NCBI RefSeq assembly: GCF_023101685.1
Contig: NZ_CP082164.1
Coordinates: 3,658,001 to 3,722,000 of the forward strand
Reading direction: 5' to 3'
DNA: 64,000 nucleotides
Origin: Bradyrhizobium sp. 186
GTDB taxonomy: Bacteria > Pseudomonadota > Alphaproteobacteria > Rhizobiales > Xanthobacteraceae
Below, piece by piece: positions 62,324 to 64,000 of the stretch. The notes under the pieces were generated by a model. It was not told the DNA's origin. It saw only the letters and a program-made list of their open reading frames with translations, and did not search any database. The first letter of the stretch is position 1. Each line of letters starts with the position of its first letter. Made by a program: the position numbers and the translations under genes.

Positions 62324-63124
62324 ATGCTCAAGGGATTTTCGGCTCCTCGGTCGCCTCAGGGCATTGCGGCATTGGTCCCGTCGCCACCCTGGCACTTCGC
62401 GGGTGACGTGCTCGCGGTGGAATTCTGGAATGATCCCGATGTATCGGTCCATATCCTTCCGACGGGTGTGGAGCTTGATGAGCAATGTCGAGGCCGCTCT
62501 GTTGCACTCTTCACGGACTATCAGTTCACCGCGCAGAACGACGAGCATCTGGACCCGGCCAGATATCAGTGTCGCGGGTTCAGCGTTCTCCTTGACGCGA
62601 TGTGGAAGGGGACACGAATAGCGTGGTGCCCATACTGCTATGTGGACAACGACGCTGCAGTGATGAGAGGCTGGATTCAAGGCTATCCGAGAAAGTTCGG
62701 CACTGTGCACCAGACCCGCACTTTCGCCGCTGCGAACATGGCTTCGGCTCCACTCGGCCATGATGGCAGATTTTCGGCCTGCATGTCCGCTCACGGCCGT
62801 TTGCTGGTGCAGGCCAGCGTTACCTTGCGCGAAAAAGCCGAGCGTCTTGTCGGGTTTCTCGATCGCCGCATTGTGGGACGGCGGTACTTTCCGCGGCTTT
62901 CCGCGGGCATGCACGACAAGCCGGCTGTGGATGAACTCGTTCGATGCGTTTCGGATCGTCTCCTGATCACAAACATCTGGATCGGCGAGGGTGACCTCAA
63001 TTTTCCGGAAGCCTATGGTGAGGAGCTGGAGATGCTGGGGCCGCTCAAGGTGGGACGCGGATATCGGTTCTCGTTTTCCTATTCCGTAACCGACATCGAG
63101 GTTTTGGCAGACCTGACCGCCTAG
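62324..63124 (+). CDS. Acetoacetate decarboxylase family protein, copy 1
   Basis: A 266-residue ADC-fold protein beginning 'MLKGFSAPRSPQGIAALVP'. The catalytic loop reads 'GYPRKFG' (residues 120-126), where decarboxylating members have PKK: Arg123 replaces the first Lys and Lys124 is kept. Copy 2 downstream has Lys123-Lys124. The upper-face segments 'YQFTAQNDEHLDPARYQ' and 'WCPYCYVDNDAA' are conserved between them. If the first Lys is the Schiff-base residue, this copy may not decarboxylate. Confidence 0.85.
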   Translation: MLKGFSAPRSPQGIAALVPSPPWHFAGDVLAVEFWNDPDVSVHILPTGVELDEQCRGRSVALFTDYQFTAQNDEHLDPARYQCRGFSVLLDAMWKGTRIAWCPYCYVDNDAAVMRGWIQGYPRKFGTVHQTRTFAAANMASAPLGHDGRFSACMSAHGRLLVQASVTLREKAERLVGFLDRRIVGRRYFPRLSAGMHDKPAVDELVRCVSDRLLITNIWIGEGDLNFPEAYGEELEMLGPLKVGRGYRFSFSYSVTDIEVLADLTA

Positions 63125-63253
63125 CAGTCGGCTGATGCCAACAGGCGTGTTCTGGATTGCGGCAGGAATAAACAAACCGGCGCATTTCAATCAAATCAAG
63201 CGAGGCTGGTTTCGGTAGCCTCTGTGCCGAAAGCGATGCACTAGGACGCGGGA

Positions 63254-64000
63254 ATGCTCAAGGGCTTTACAGTTCCGAAGTCGCCATTCGGCTTGGCCGC
63301 GCTAACTCCGCCTCCACCCTGGCACTATGCCGGCGATGCTGTCGGAGTCGAGTTCTGGACGGACCCCGACGCGACAGCGGCGACATTGCCGAGTGGTCTT
63401 TCCCCGGACCCGGAGTCAAACGGTCATGCTGTCATGCTGTTTCTGGATTGGCAGTTCACCGCCCAGGACGACGAGTACCTTGAGCCGGCCCGTTATCAAT
63501 ATCGCGAGGCGTTTGTCCTGGTCGACGCAATGTATGCCAACGTGCCGGTCATGTGGTGTCCGTACATCTTTGTCGACAATGACGCTGCGCTGGCGCGCGG
63601 CTGGACGCAGGGATTTCCGAAGAAGACGGGGAGCATCTTTCAGACGCGCTCCTTTATGGCCTCAGGGCCCGCCGCGGCGCCGATTGCGCCCGGCAGCCGG
63701 TTTGGCGCCAGCCTCTCGGCGCATGGCCAACGTCTCGCGGAAGCGTGCGTCACCTTGCGCGAGCCGGTCGAAGACGGATTGTCTCTGCTCACCCGCCCCA
63801 CAGTCTTGCTGCGATACTTCCCGAGCCTGGTCGCCGGCCGCCAGGACAAGCCTGCGGTCGACGAACTGGCGATGTCGGTCACCGACAATCTCACCGTTGC
63901 CGGCGCATGGATCGGAACGGGAGAGCTCAATTTTCCGGAAACGAATGGCGAAGAACTCTACTCGCTCGTGCCGAGGCGGATCGAGTCGGGATTCCGGTAC
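63254..64000 (+). CDS. Acetoacetate decarboxylase family protein, copy 2 (runs off the window)
   Basis: An open frame from ATG 63254 to the window end (249 codons, no stop). It begins 'MLKGFTVPKSPFGLAALTP' and matches copy 1 along its length, with 'GFPKKTG' at residues 120-126 keeping both active-site lysines. GCGGG lies upstream of the ATG. The 129-base gap and same direction make this a tandem duplication. In the ADC family these proteins cleave beta-keto acids or act as other Schiff-base or aldolase-type enzymes. Confidence 0.85.
   Translation, partial: MLKGFTVPKSPFGLAALTPPPPWHYAGDAVGVEFWTDPDATAATLPSGLSPDPESNGHAVMLFLDWQFTAQDDEYLEPARYQYREAFVLVDAMYANVPVMWCPYIFVDNDAALARGWTQGFPKKTGSIFQTRSFMASGPAAAPIAPGSRFGASLSAHGQRLAEACVTLREPVEDGLSLLTRPTVLLRYFPSLVAGRQDKPAVDELAMSVTDNLTVAGAWIGTGELNFPETNGEELYSLVPRRIESGFRY

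Noticed and set aside
1..64000. CRISPR arrays, rRNA and tRNA genes
   Set aside because: No regularly spaced short repeats, rRNA-like stretches or cloverleaf sequences were noticed by eye; a dedicated tRNA scan was not possible.

Overview
The window looks like a chromosomal accessory stretch from a high-GC alphaproteobacterium, most likely Bradyrhizobium or a close relative. This is inferred from the density of ABC importers in ATGA-overlapped operons, the CoA-dependent catabolic genes, a cyoE-cyoABCD oxidase locus and the small secreted Cys-rich proteins. No rRNA, tRNA, CRISPR array or intact transposase was found.

Region 1 (1-9.3 kb, + strand): a carbohydrate ABC importer (end of the binding protein, two permeases, a 70-aa membrane protein, two ATPases) runs straight into a PEP-dependent dihydroxyacetone-kinase system. 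That system is split into DhaL, DhaM, a private HPr, a private Enzyme I, a small HTH protein and DhaK. The operon carries its own complete phosphorelay. Region 2 (9.3-10.45 kb): a truncated Tat-leader gene start, an acyl carrier protein and the first part of a ketosynthase that has been cut off. Region 3 (10.45-17.7 kb, - strand): a ureide-type operon with ureidoglycolate lyase, a PuuE-like deacetylase, a polar-amino-acid-type ABC importer, an epimerase and an SDR. A GntR/FCD regulator lies upstream, and a matching TGGTATACCA operator precedes the operon.

Region 4 (17.9-33.6 kb): a GntR/UTRA regulator is divergent from leuCD-like hydratase genes. It is followed on the + strand by a branched-chain-type ABC importer, MmgE/PrpD, an isocitrate-lyase/PEP-mutase family lyase, HyuB, HyuA, an isochorismatase-fold hydrolase lacking its usual Cys, and a flavoprotein. 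Together these can be read as a route that opens a cyclic amide or imide, forms an unsaturated diacid, hydrates it and cleaves it to C3 units. The precise substrate is not known. Region 5 (33.6-39.9 kb): a flavin monooxygenase and a spermidine/putrescine-type importer, bracketed by 56-bp direct repeats. Next come a second copy of the truncated Tat-leader start and the LysR and DoxX genes, each broken by a single-base homopolymer frameshift (39.9-42 kb).

Region 6 (42-46.4 kb, - strand): an export operon of two HlyD adaptors around a double ABC-2 permease with no ATPase. Region 7 (46.8-53.6 kb, + strand): a YWTD beta-propeller followed by a CoA-dependent beta-oxidation-like set (hydroxyacyl dehydrogenase, acyl-CoA dehydrogenase, hydratase, CoA transferase, isomerase-like crotonase, FMN reductase). 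Region 8 (53.7-61.2 kb): NDH-2 and the bo-type quinol oxidase cyoE-cyoABCD, which form a short aerobic electron path. Region 9 (61.4-64 kb): two small Cys-containing proteins and tandem acetoacetate-decarboxylase-family paralogues; the second runs off the window.
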